DNA of 64,000 nt, taken from assembly GCA_030248295.1 (NCBI GenBank), contig JASANH010000604.1, positions 1 to 64,000 on the forward strand, read 5' to 3'. This document shows positions 1 to 10,517 of the stretch, in pieces. The position numbers and the translations under genes were made by a program. The notes under the pieces were generated by a model, which worked only from the letters and a program-made list of their open reading frames with translations, did not search any database and was not told the origin of the DNA. Within the stretch, counting starts at the first letter, position 1. Each line of letters opens with the position of its first letter. This DNA is from Mesodorylaimus sp. YZB2_4 (taxonomy: Eukaryota > Nematoda > Enoplea > Dorylaimida > Dorylaimidae).

Positions 1-3000
1 GTTCCCGCGCGATCTTACGCACTCGGCACGGCACTTTGGCATCGCCTGCGAAGTTCTTGCCCACAACACCTCCGACCACAGTCAACGGGTAGCCCACTGA
101 AAGAGCACAGTCGACCACTGGTCGCGCAGTCAGAGCACACACAACTCACCGAACAGCCACAAGGCCAGCAGCAGGATGACAGTGGTGTAGGGCAGGGCCT
201 GCGTGGAATTGTAGGCCCACGAAATGGAATTCTCGATACACCACACTAAGAAGGTCGGTCCTGAAACATTAAGCATATCGAGCCCATCCCCCGCCGACCA
301 CAAGCACACTTACCCGAAAACAGCAGCGATGTGAGATTGATGTTCCACACCCAGCGAGTCCCGTTCAGTCGCTTGTACATGCTCGACGACACGTAGCCAG
401 CCACGAACGAGGTCAACGCGTACAGCACAACCACCGACACGTTGATCAGGCCGTGAGAGTGAACGTCGATGAAGCGGAAGAGTACGATCAACAGAATTAT
501 GACTATTATGCTCAGCAGCTGACAACCAACACCTGCAAGAAAACAAGGTGCACAGCCTGCTTCGACTGACTTTCCTATCCTATTCTCTTCATAGCCCTGT
601 TCTTACATGAGAGTCCAGCCAATCCCCTACATCGTCCATTACAGACCAGTAGTTCAGGCTCACGTGCACTCATCCCGCGGCTTTCCTGCTTCCCACATCA
701 GCCTGAGCAACCAAGTTTAAATCCACGCTCCTACTGCTCAGACATGGACATCCTGGCCACTCACCTAGGATAGCGCACAGGAGATTGGCATTCTTGGGCA
801 CTCGGAACACGTCCCCGTGGATAACCTTCCAGCCATTGTCCGTTTCGTCAGCCATGGTCTTGCCATCGTCGAACAGTCCTGGTTTCTTGTCCCCACCAGG
901 CGAGTTGTAACGAGTCAGGTCACGACGAACCACTCGCACCAGGATCAGGGCCACAAACCCTACCAGCAGAAATACCAGAAGCGACGAGTTCATAACCGAC
1001 AGCCAATGAATCTGAAACAAGATAATAGGATATTCATTCGTTTGCGCTCAGAGACACAGACGATTGGAGGCATTCAACAGTGGATAGATTATTAAACAGG
1101 GCTGAGCATATATGGAACAGAGGGGAGTTGGCCAGCATCGGCCGATCCGACCCTCAGCCTGGATCCCGATCCTAACCGATCCAAAACCAAAAAATGTGTG
1201 CAGAATCCTGCACAATATTTGTTTTTCGTTCATTGCGTAAAAAACTCAGAGCTCAGATTGTTTTACATATTTCTACTCATCAACGACAGATCTCTTTTCT
1301 TTATTCAGACAAACAAAAGCCCTTTTTTTAGACAGAAAACGTGCTGTCTCTCGCTTTCACAGAATTCCTACTAGCCTGAACGGATTAATTCGAAGGAGGC
1401 TTTGCAAGAAGGGTGGGGGAAAGCTGGGCCGCGGCCTAGCACTTACTGTAAGGCGTCTGCCTGCAACGCTGGATGCGCACTTAAAGGGGGGGTTCGACTC
1501 CCGCCTGGGTGAAAATTGATTGTCAATAAACAAATATGTTTCCTAGCACTGTGTTTTATAGTGCTTGGCTAGGGATAAAGTAAGACATGACATCAGCCAG
1601 CACGGCTTATCCGGCACGGCTTATACAGTTGGGCCTGTTTTTGATCAATTTTCAAGTTACAATAACGATGATTGGAAAGAAAAGATTTCAAAAAGTTGTA
1701 TGACTGAAAAGTGTGCTTCAGTGAGGAAAAAGGCTCAGAAGCAAGAAAAAAGAAAAATCCCAATCCCCATTCTGATCTCAATCGCGATCGCCCTGACCGT
1801 GATCCCACTTTTTTACGAAGAATAAAAACCTGATTCACAAAATTTTGAAAGCCCATTATCCCAGGGACAGTCCTTTCTAGAGTCTTTCCTGAGAAACCCC
1901 AAAGAGACGACTGTGAAACATGCACAGCTTCTGAGAATTTCAAGCAAACTCTTCGGCCACCCATTCACGAGCAGGGGCACGAAAAAGATGTTATCTAACT
2001 TGAAATGCCCATAGCCGGAAAGGGTTAGGTTGGGGTCCTCCCACAAGCGTAGCTTTCACTCCTCACTCAACCGCTTCAGAGAAAATCGGAAATTTCACAG
2101 CAAATGCCATACCGCGCATTCAAGCTCAAGAAACCACTAATGTGCAACGAAAAATCAAATTGAAAATGGCGGGAACTTGAACACAGAATATAAAAAAATT
2201 TGTGAGCGAGCAAAACACACCAAATAGCTCACCTCGAGAGACCTGGGAAAGAAGCTGTCATCGGAGGCCATTAATTTGGCCCGTTCCTCGTACTTGACAC
2301 TGGTCTCCTTCCACTCGACGCTGTAGGTGAAGACGATCTGCGACGAGGAGGTGGGCTCGGAGACTTGGTTCGATGTGTCGTCGCTGTCGACTCGAACGGG
2401 CGGCTCGCGGTCGACGCTCACTTTGACACTGATGATACGGCCCCCGTTGAACTCCACCTCGAAATGATGGTGGATGAAGACGTAGACCTTGTGCGTGTGC
2501 GGGAACAAGCCTTCCTCCTCCAACCGACCCACAAAATTACGCACTGGCAAGTCATCTGAAATAGTCAAATGGCAATATCACCATCAGCGGACATCCACAA
2601 AAGACAAGGCAGGCTCGAGTGTCCCATTTGATAATCCCAGTGATTTGGACTGCTCCAACCCGTCGCCACGAAGTATGTCGCACACAGTGCGATTAAGTCA
2701 ATACATGCCACGTCACGGGTTCGAGTCCCGCCCCGCGCTCAACTTTTGTGCAGGGTGGAAACTGAGTGGCCGGGCTTTTCCTCGGATAAAATTATTTAAA
2801 TGACAGCCAAACTCAAAGTCCTTACCAAAAACCAGATTTCAGACCAGCCATGTTGACTAACCGCGATGCCTGATGCACACTTATGATCAGAGATCAAATG
2901 AGTATTCGATCATACACCCAAAATATAAGATATTTATTTTTATGGAACAAATTTAATTCTATCTATTTTTAAATTGACTTTCAAAAAACACTTTCTACCG

Positions 3001-3879
3001 GATTTTTTAAAAAACTATGGAGAGTTAGAGTCGAGGAATCAAAACTTTTTGCAAATCATTGCCCTTTTTCTGGTTTTCTGTTGCCAAATCTTGAAAAACG
3101 TTTTCTTGAAAAGAACATGAAGGACTCTTAGAATTGAAAATTTGCGCTCCTCCATTTTCCAAGCTAAGGATCAGCTTAGTCATGTTGGCACGGCCGGGTG
3201 AAGAAATCGCTTGAATTCGCACACAAAAACCAAAAGTTTTTTAATTTTTGAAGGCCAAAGGTTTATACAAAAAAATTTCAAGCCTTTTAAGATTATACTT
3301 CTGAAGATTCTGTTCCACGCATTTTTATACTAGTCAAAGAATTTACGCTACGGCTCCTTACGAAAGGGCGAAAAAAGTATTTGGGAGAACTTAAAAAAAA
3401 AGTACGAATATTGTGTTGAAAATTTTAAGCCTGGTCTTCGCAGCCAGCCAAACCTTACCCATGACAAATTCGAAAAAATAATTTTCTTCGATGGCGTGAG
3501 CTAATCGTCGCTTTTCTTCCGCTTTCAGTGCGAAAGGTGCACAAAGCGGTGTTTTCGGCTTATTCTCTGAAAATAAACCAGACTATATATCGAATTCACA
3601 ACAGCAAACAAGATTCGAACCCTTGAACTTGATGTCGTACATTGACTCGGCCATTCGATCGCCGTCCAGCACTTCGCCCAAACTGAGTCGTTTGTGCACG
3701 ATTTCAAGGGGGCGACAGACGGGCAGCTGGTAGTAGTGATAGGTCTCGTGCGGGTTGCCGTAAGGGCCCACCTTGTTCACGTAAAGGGCCACCCGATCCC
3801 CCTCCTTGTACTTCTTGCCGCCCTTAACACCCAACACACACACCGCAAATAACAACCAACGACCGGAAAACATTGCCAT
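1..3879 (-). CDS. TM9SF1: TM9SF1-like nonaspanin (partial, 3' end outside window)
   Basis: Multi-pass endomembrane protein of the TM9 superfamily, a family linked to sorting of membrane cargo in Golgi and endosomes. Exons on the minus strand: 3879-3621, 3566-3459, 2555-2233, 1011-765, 532-314, 260-150 and 96-1. All junctions are GT-AG and phases agree, giving about 454 of roughly 600 family residues. The start at 3879 gives a signal peptide ([17 protein letters not shown]); an AG acceptor at about 3886 shows a leader intron just before it. Family landmarks include [34 protein letters not shown], the luminal [10 protein letters not shown] block, the first membrane helix near [16 protein letters not shown], and [13 protein letters not shown]. 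Motifs such as [13 protein letters not shown] favour TM9SF1 over TM9SF2, 3 or 4. No frameshift or stop is seen in the exons. The 1012-2232 and 2556-3458 introns carry tRNA-derived repeats; the other introns are 53, 53, 232 and 54 nt. Confidence 0.93.
1421..1830 (+). repeat. tRNA-derived SINE, copy 1 (TM9SF1 intron)
   Basis: A tRNA-like head (A-box-like GGCCTAGC, B-box GGTTCGACTCC near 1490) is followed by a GATTGTCAATAAACAAAT segment and a body containing GCTTCAGTGAGGAAAA and a C/T-rich GATCCC stretch. The same order of blocks recurs at 6940-7210, so this is a dispersed family rather than a tRNA gene. It lies inside the 1012-2232 intron. No long coding frame is associated with it. Confidence 0.6.
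2665..2745 (+). repeat. tRNA-like fragment (TM9SF1 intron 2)
   Basis: GGGTTCGAGTCCCGCC at about 2716-2731 matches a pol III B-box/T-arm, but I cannot fold an upstream half into a complete tRNA. Probably a 5'-degraded tRNA-derived repeat distinct from the copy-1 family, since the flanking body differs. Confidence 0.35.
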
Positions 3880-4430
3880 CCACTCTGAAACACAATTCAC
3901 GCATCCATTTGATCAATTCCTAACGGACGGATAAATTCCCATTCCGTCTTCCTCACGAAACAGAAATTATCCCAGCGACTAACTGAATGAAATATGTTTA
4001 AAAGCTCTCAAAAACAGAAATTTCTGAAACTTTTAAGAATTCTTATAAACGTAGTGAATTAATAATAAAAATTATTACTTTTCTTACCGATCACATCGAT
4101 CGATGATTCTCGAATCAACGAAAATGACCGCAGCGACCTCGATTTGATTTGATTACTTGGGCAGCGCACACACGCCACGAAATCTTCGAAACTGAATCCA
4201 AAACGTGATTTTACTGGACAGCGATGCACGGCTAACAGAATACTTTGCGAAGCCACAGCGAGCCACAAACTGTTCAGACTGTAAGCCACTCAATCTGGTC
4301 ACTGGCGGGTAAACAAGTCGATTGGCCAGTCTTTTCCTTGAAGGGTTAAAAGGCTGAAAGACGCGCGGTCTCTGATTGGCTGGAAAACGAGCCCATTTCA
4401 CACGGCTAACAGAAAAACTTGCCAAGCCAC
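3880..4430 (-). promoter_or_regulatory. TM9SF1 leader exon and promoter region
   Basis: A strong donor (GGTAAGAA read on minus) at about 4088-4081 pairs with the TTTCAG acceptor near 3887, so a non-coding leader exon ends at about 4088. Upstream of it two CCAAT boxes on the gene strand (ATTGG on plus) lie near 4319 and 4374; the second sits in CTCTGATTGGCTGG. The same CTCTGATTGG core recurs in the promoter at 59.3 kb. No TATA box is evident. The importin alpha stop codon is about 250 bp further upstream, so the intergenic space is very short. The transcription start is inferred. Confidence 0.5.
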
Positions 4431-4684
4431 ACGGAAGGTCTTCATAGGGATAAGTCAGTCACGGATGACACTTTTGCGATTATGAAACACCTCGTCATCA
4501 GTCAGACCACTCAAGCGAATACTTTATCCAACAAAACAATCAAGCAATTTTTTGTTTATCACCAAATAAAAAGCTTCTTGGCATTCATTTTTTGTTATCT
4601 CATTCAGATATACAAGTTCAAAATAAAAGCACACGCAACCCAATATTTTGACCACTTTTCTATTCCATCTCCACAAAAAAGTTG

Positions 4685-7600
4685 TCACTGAAAATTAAAT
4701 CCCTCGGATGGGATATTTTGTTGTGTCGGGTCGAAACTGAACTCCTCGTCTGTCTCCGTCCTCGTCCGTCTCTCGCCCGCTGCAGGCCCACCCTCGTCGT
4801 CTGTGTTGGCCGAGAAGTAATGATCGATAATTTCGAATGCCAATCGATAAATATCTTCGTTCTCGTGGTTTTGCAGTTGCTCTATTTTGTCCAGACCTGG
4901 AAGAGAAGGCTCGCTCGGTGGGGTGGTCATAGCAAGGAGCACTCGCGCCTGACCTCCGCACTCCTCGATGACTTGACAAATGGACTCGACCTCCTCGCCC
5001 GCCATCTTCAGCACGTTATTGAGTCCATCTAGCACCACCTGCACGATCTGACTATCTCGCACGGACAGGAGCTGACAGAAGGGCGGGATGACTCCCTGCT
5101 GGACCATGTAGGCCACCTGCTCCCTCCGCCCGCTGATCGTCACATTCGACACCGCCCAAGCTGCTTCCTTCTGAGTTTGGAAATCGCCCTGCAAACAGAA
5201 CGCGTATCAGTCTGCATAGCGACCGTCACTGAACACCCTCACTTTCCCCAACAATTGAATAACCAAGGGCACGAGTCCAGCGTCGATGACCTGCTGCACC
5301 TGTTGCTGATTGCCCGCCGTGATATTGCTTAGAAACCACACCGCCTCCTAAAAAGTAGAGTCGCATTTATCGCACAGTGCCGCTCAATTTGAAAGAATGA
5401 CATGAACTGTGATGGGTAGACTGCAAAGCCCAGAAACTGCGATGGGTGAACTTCCTCCTGTCAGTAAAAAGCTGTCTTTCCTCCACAGTTAATGAGCACT
5501 AGGATATCTGCAAGCACCGTCCGACCGATACTGATAACTTGAAGATCCTATTCAGAGTTTACAGCGAAATTATGGTCCACTGAAAGTAAACACGACGAAG
5601 AGCAGAAAGCTGTAGATTCTGGTCAAATACCACGATTTGTCAAGCTGGCTCGTCGTGGCTGGCCTCAGAACAGTTCACACTGTGAACACATTTGGCTACG
5701 TAAGTGGGCACAGGTACGGGAGAGGGGGGGGGAAGTTAACAGTATCTCCGTTTTATGACTCTTACTTAAACCGAAAATTAATAATAAAGGATTCCAGGTC
5801 TCATGGAAGGTTCTACAATGTGCATGCCCATGCTTCAATTTTACATTTTAGGATTCAGCCGAGCAAAATTAAAAACTTTGCCCTGGATAAAAAGTAGGGA
5901 GACACTTCGCCAAACCACCAATAATTGTCTCTTTGACCATCCAGACTCCGCCCATACGCGCTGCGCTGTGATGGCTTTCGGGTATCCACGCCACCGCCTG
6001 GCACTATGACAGGGTTCTTATCAGCCTGATATGATTGAATTCAAAGGAGCTTTAAGAGGATTTAGAGCAGTATTCTACCAGATTTAATGGAGATTTCGAA
6101 CACTTTTTCGCCCAACTGGTAACAAAACCATTATTTCAATCCTGAAATTTCACTCATATTCTACCCTGCATGCATAGCTATCTCGCTTAATTGGCTCGAA
6201 GGGATAAGTACTCACTGTATGTGGGGGCTAGTGAAAAGATTTGTATAGCGTGGATTTCGTACAAATCATCCTCACACAAAATCCGCGGTAGCTCAGTTGG
6301 TTAAGGCGTTGGTCCCGCATTGCTTGGGGTAGCAACCCTGACTTGGAGTCCCTGAGCTGATATCTGTCCCAACTGAGGACGGCAGTTTAGTAAGTCCGTC
6401 GACGGCCTTGCACACCTGGCTCTAGGAGACTCACTCGGTACAATCAAGTGGGGGGACGCCGAAAGAGTAGAGAATCAGGAAACTGGGGGGGGGGGGGGGG
6501 GGTCCCTCCGTTCTCGCCCAGTATCACCCTGGTGCTGGTACATGATGCCGTCGTGTGGAGGTGCTCCCTGTGGACACGCATAGGGAAGCTGCCGTGCGAG
6601 CTGGTCGGCCTTGCTTGTCATGTCAAGACTGCTGGCCAGGCATAGGCAAAACGGGCTGGAAGTCCCGTGGGGGAACTGGGGCGGCACGGGGGCCCAACCC
6701 ACAAAACTTTGAAGATCCTTACACAAAATCCACGCTAAACAAATCTTTTTACTAGCTCCCACATACAGTAAGTACTTCCTAATACTTATCCCTTCGAGCC
6801 AATTAAGCGAGATAGGTCGAGACCCCGATCCCAAAGTTTAGGCATCGGGATTCTGCATTAACCGGGCAAAAGCACGCTTCTCTCGAAGGTGCTGTCAGCT
6901 TATTGTAGTGTGTAGCAGCTCAGCGGATGGGAGGGAAGCTGGGTCGTGGCCGAGCGGGTTTAGGTGACTGCTTCTCACGCTGGGTGCGGAGGGTTCAACT
7001 CCCGCTTGAGTAAACAATGATTGTCAATAGATGTGTTCCTTGGTTCCCAAGTGCGCTGTTGATGCTTGGCTATATAGCTGACAACTACGCTTCAGCGAGG
7101 AAAATGGTCAAACAAAAAATTAATGATCCCATACCCCATCCTGATCCCAGTCTGGATTGCCCTGATCCTGATCCCGGAAAAAGTGATATTGACCTATCTT
7201 CATCCATTTCTTGAACTTATGTATATTTCCTTTACAAACTGTTATATTTCTCTCTGACCTGTGGCGCCCACTCAAAAATTAACTCATATCATGTCACAGA
7301 GACCATGATTATGGGAGAGCAGATAAATTACCAGGACGTACCATATTGGGGGAGGATTGAAGGATTTAGGGGAGGGTATTGGATTCAAAGGAGGTTTTAA
7401 AGGATTTAGAGGGTGGTGGGAATGCTGTTGACCAGGCTGCTTCCAAAAGTGTCATGAGCCGCTTTTAATACTACTGGGTGCCTTAAATCCGCCAAAAAGA
7501 GCTGGCGAGTTAGTGATTGAGGAATACAAGTCTTGTTCGATTTCATGCTTCCAGAATGGACCATGCTTCTTTGAGAAATCCTAATTTGCGAAATTTAGGA

Positions 7601-10517
7601 AATGGGATCTTAAAGAACGGTGACCTAACAAAAATCATAATTCACTGCCTAAAAGTTTGACATCTTGAAAAGTTTTCAAGTTATTGGTCAGACCTTGGTC
7701 TACTTGCATTTTTAATATTCAAAAATTCGTTATCTGAGGTATAGGGGAAGAATATTCCACAAGATTCCAAGGGCTGGGCCAATCATGCACACAGACGCCC
7801 AAATCATTGCTTGGCCCCGAACCGCATCATACCTTGTTAATTTTCTCCTTGGGATGGGTGAGCAGGGCGGGCATAAACTGCAGTGCTCCATGGTTGAGCA
7901 CGACTTGCGTCTGCTCGTCGGTACCCGTCACGATGTTGCCAACAGCTCGCAGTGCCGCCGTCTGCACCTTCACCTCCGAGTGGCCGAGCAGGGGGACCAG
8001 CAATGGGACCACGCCCGAATCGATCACCATCTGAATCTGATCGTTCCCGCCGTCAGTCAAATACGATAAGGCCCACACGGTGTCCACCAGAATCTAAAAC
8101 ACAATGCAATATCGAGTGGAATAAAAATGCAAAAAAAGATGGGAGTTTATCAGCCTCACGTAGCGAATTGTCGGTCAATGCAAGGAAAAACTAGCGAGTA
8201 GTGGACAGAGCATTTTTAAGACGGGAACTAATAAAACTGGAAAAAAAGGGTATGTGCAACTTATTTCAGGATTAAAGTTCTTTCTCATAGCAAATTATTA
8301 TCAAGTCGAAATCTGTCCCTCTTGCAGTCCCCTCAATCAATGAACATAGTATATTGCCCCACCACATAGTTCGCCTATTAATCTTGGCGAAGTTATCTAG
8401 GCAAAAACACATCAAAATTAGCCCAATTCAAAAAGGATTCATCACTCAAAAACCATGATGAAAATTGCATTTACTAGGCCACTAGATGCACGACACATCT
8501 CATAGAGGTAGTGAGACTGAGCAAAGCGCCACCAGTACTTTTCAGTCACCTAGCACAGGGATTGTACTCAGCCCAACAATCATACCACTCCAATGATTTT
8601 GGTCAGCGAGTGTCATGACTGATGGGCGCGCAGACTTACATTGACATCCTGGTGATGTATGAGTTGACAGAGGGCGGGCAGCAGATGCTGAATCGTGTCG
8701 ACTGGGGGCGGGGGGTCCTTGCTCCGGCACAGATTGACAATGACCCAGGTGACGTTGCGCAAGAATCCGATGGGCATTGAGGGATTGATGAAAGACAACA
8801 ACGGCTTGACGATGCCCAGCTCGATGCAATAGTCTCGAAATCGAGGCCCGTCGCCGATTATGTTGCCCAGCGCCCACACTGCCTGCTCGCATACGTTCTG
8901 ATTGGGCGATTGCAACAATTTCATGAATAGCGGCACCGCCCCCGAGTGAACCACTGCTTGCGTCTGCTCACTCGTCCCGCTCGCGATATTCGTCAACGCC
9001 CATGCCGCCTCGAATTGCAATGGAGGGCTGCAACAACAAAAACATTCATATCTCGAACAGCAGAATACAAAAACACCAACACTCCAACACCCGAAACTGG
9101 GAGGCTGGTCTGACCGCCCCATCTAGACGAGCGAAAAATTAGTTACTCTACAAGGAAATCCTGACCCCCTCCCTAAATAAGCCGAAAGTTAGTGAGTTCC
9201 ACCGCAATCCTGACTTCACCGCGCCAAAAGTCGCGAGAACGAGGTAAAAAAGTCAACTCGAAAGGCACCTTCAACTCTGGCGCTAAATATCTCGAGATAG
9301 ATGAAAGATAGAAACTTCACGCGTCACGCATTCGATTCCTCATTTATTAGCGAGCACTCTAATGTGTCGTCGAACGAGGAAGACCGAAAGATCAGTAAAT
9401 TATGGCCGATATTGCCCGAGCACTTTCAAAAAACGTTTGTGGGGATACTCCATGCAAATCGAGCTTGCACAAAAAGCACTGCTGCGTCACTACCATCTCG
9501 AGTGGTTGCATCATATTCACACATAAAAAAGGGGTAAAAAATTAGCTCGGCAAGCTGTTTCCCATGGGTCGAAACTTACAAAAGCCTGTCTTAAATTGTA
9601 AAAACTCAGGGGAAACGGGAATATTCTAGCTAAAATCAGAAAGAGCTGGAAAATTGTATTTTGAGGTTTCGAACTGGAAAATGGAGAAAATTTAAAATAC
9701 CTGCGGCATCTAGAATAATCGTTTTCTGTGCCACACGGCAGCTTTATTAATGTGAATAATTTGAACCGCAGGAGACACATAAAACTATGTTTTTTGCTCT
9801 CTACAACCCTCCACTTTCATTTCAAGCGCCCAAAAATTTTCAGACTCCCCTTTCTAGCAGGGGCCAGGCTCCAGGTGCTGTTTCAGCCCGTTATGAACAT
9901 TAGGAAGACCTAATTTAATTAATTACAATCCACAAAACGTGTCAAACATGTAATAAATCCGATGGACAGAAAAATTTGACAAATTATCTTAACCCAGGCA
10001 ACTGAAATTTCAGCAAAGTAGACTTACTTATCGAAAGCGCGTAGGCACTCGACTAAAATGGGCAATACACCAGACTGAATGAGCTCATCGATGGGTGGAT
10101 TCCTGTCGCTGGACAATAATTTACGAGCTTGCTGTACTGCCGTCAACTGAACTTGCGGATCACCCGATTTCGCATTACTAACTATCGCTTCTAAATTCTC
10201 TCTGGTCAGTCCACCTGGTATGCTCGTACTCGCGTCTTCACCATCTTAATAAGGCGGAAAAAAATTTCAAGAAAACAAACAAAAAAAAATTAAGAATTTT
10301 CTCACCTTCTAATGTTGGTACATTTCTTTTCTTCAATAAAGTTTCGTCTCTTTTATTTTTTCTTAATTCCACTGCTACTTCTGTCCTTCGTCGACGCATT
10401 TCCTTGAAAAATGGCGCGTGAATCTGACGTCGTGTTTCTTTTACGACTTACCTCCGTATCTTTGGCCCCATATTTATAAAGATCTTTTCTCGTCTTTTGA
10501 TCGGGTACTTTTGACAT
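4685..10517 (-). CDS. KPNA4-like: Importin subunit alpha-3/alpha-4 (karyopherin alpha)
   Basis: Adaptor that binds classical nuclear localisation signals and links cargo to importin beta. Exons: 10517-10452, 10402-10306, 10244-10028, 9027-8640, 8093-7833, 5347-5243, 5188-4954 and 4896-4685. Phases agree and predict 526 residues, close to human KPNA3/KPNA4 (521). The N-terminus holds an IBB domain ([28 protein letters not shown]). It is followed by ARM repeats with the NLS-groove pattern ([84 protein letters not shown]) and a C-terminal tail ending SEGFNFQ. Overall similarity and the tail place it in the alpha-3 (KPNA3/4) group. The 4897-4953 stretch is a 57-nt GT-AG intron without a stop. If retained it would add 19 residues between ECGG and LDKIEQLQ, absent from the family. 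The 2.5-kb intron 5348-7832 hosts several repeats. Confidence 0.95.
6178..6815. mobile_element. TIR element with G18 run and tRNA-like core (importin intron)
   Basis: The first ~85 bp (starting CTATCTCGCTTAATTGG) is the inverted complement of about 6727-6815, with a few mismatches and one ~11-bp insertion in the right arm. The ~460-bp interior has no credible coding frame. It holds a tRNA-like stretch (6290-6360, A-box TAGCTCAGTTGGTTAAGGC) and an uninterrupted run of about 18 G near 6486. Most likely a non-autonomous DNA transposon (MITE/foldback); superfamily not assignable and no clear target duplication. Confidence 0.7.
6285..6362 (+). repeat. tRNA-like sequence (probable pseudo-tRNA)
   Basis: GCGGTAGCTCAGTTGGTTAAGGC is a textbook D-arm/A-box, but the expected B-box (GGTTCGANNCC) is replaced by a poorly matching CTTGGAGTCC and the acceptor stem does not close. 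It sits inside the TIR element at 6178-6815 and is best read as a captured tRNA remnant or SINE head. Confidence 0.4.
6935..7210 (+). repeat. tRNA-derived SINE, copy 2 (importin intron)
   Basis: The head (GAAGCTGGGTCGTGGCCGAG, B-box GGTTCAACTCC) continues into ATGATTGTCAATAGATG and then GCTTCAGCGAGGAAAATGG, followed by a C/T-rich GATCC stretch. Block order and wording match copy 1 at 1421-1830 with small indels. The A-box resembles class II (Leu/Ser-like) tRNAs. Confidence 0.65.

Noticed and set aside
6285-6362. Functional tRNA gene
   Set aside because: Good A-box but no proper B-box or closing acceptor stem; inside a TIR element.
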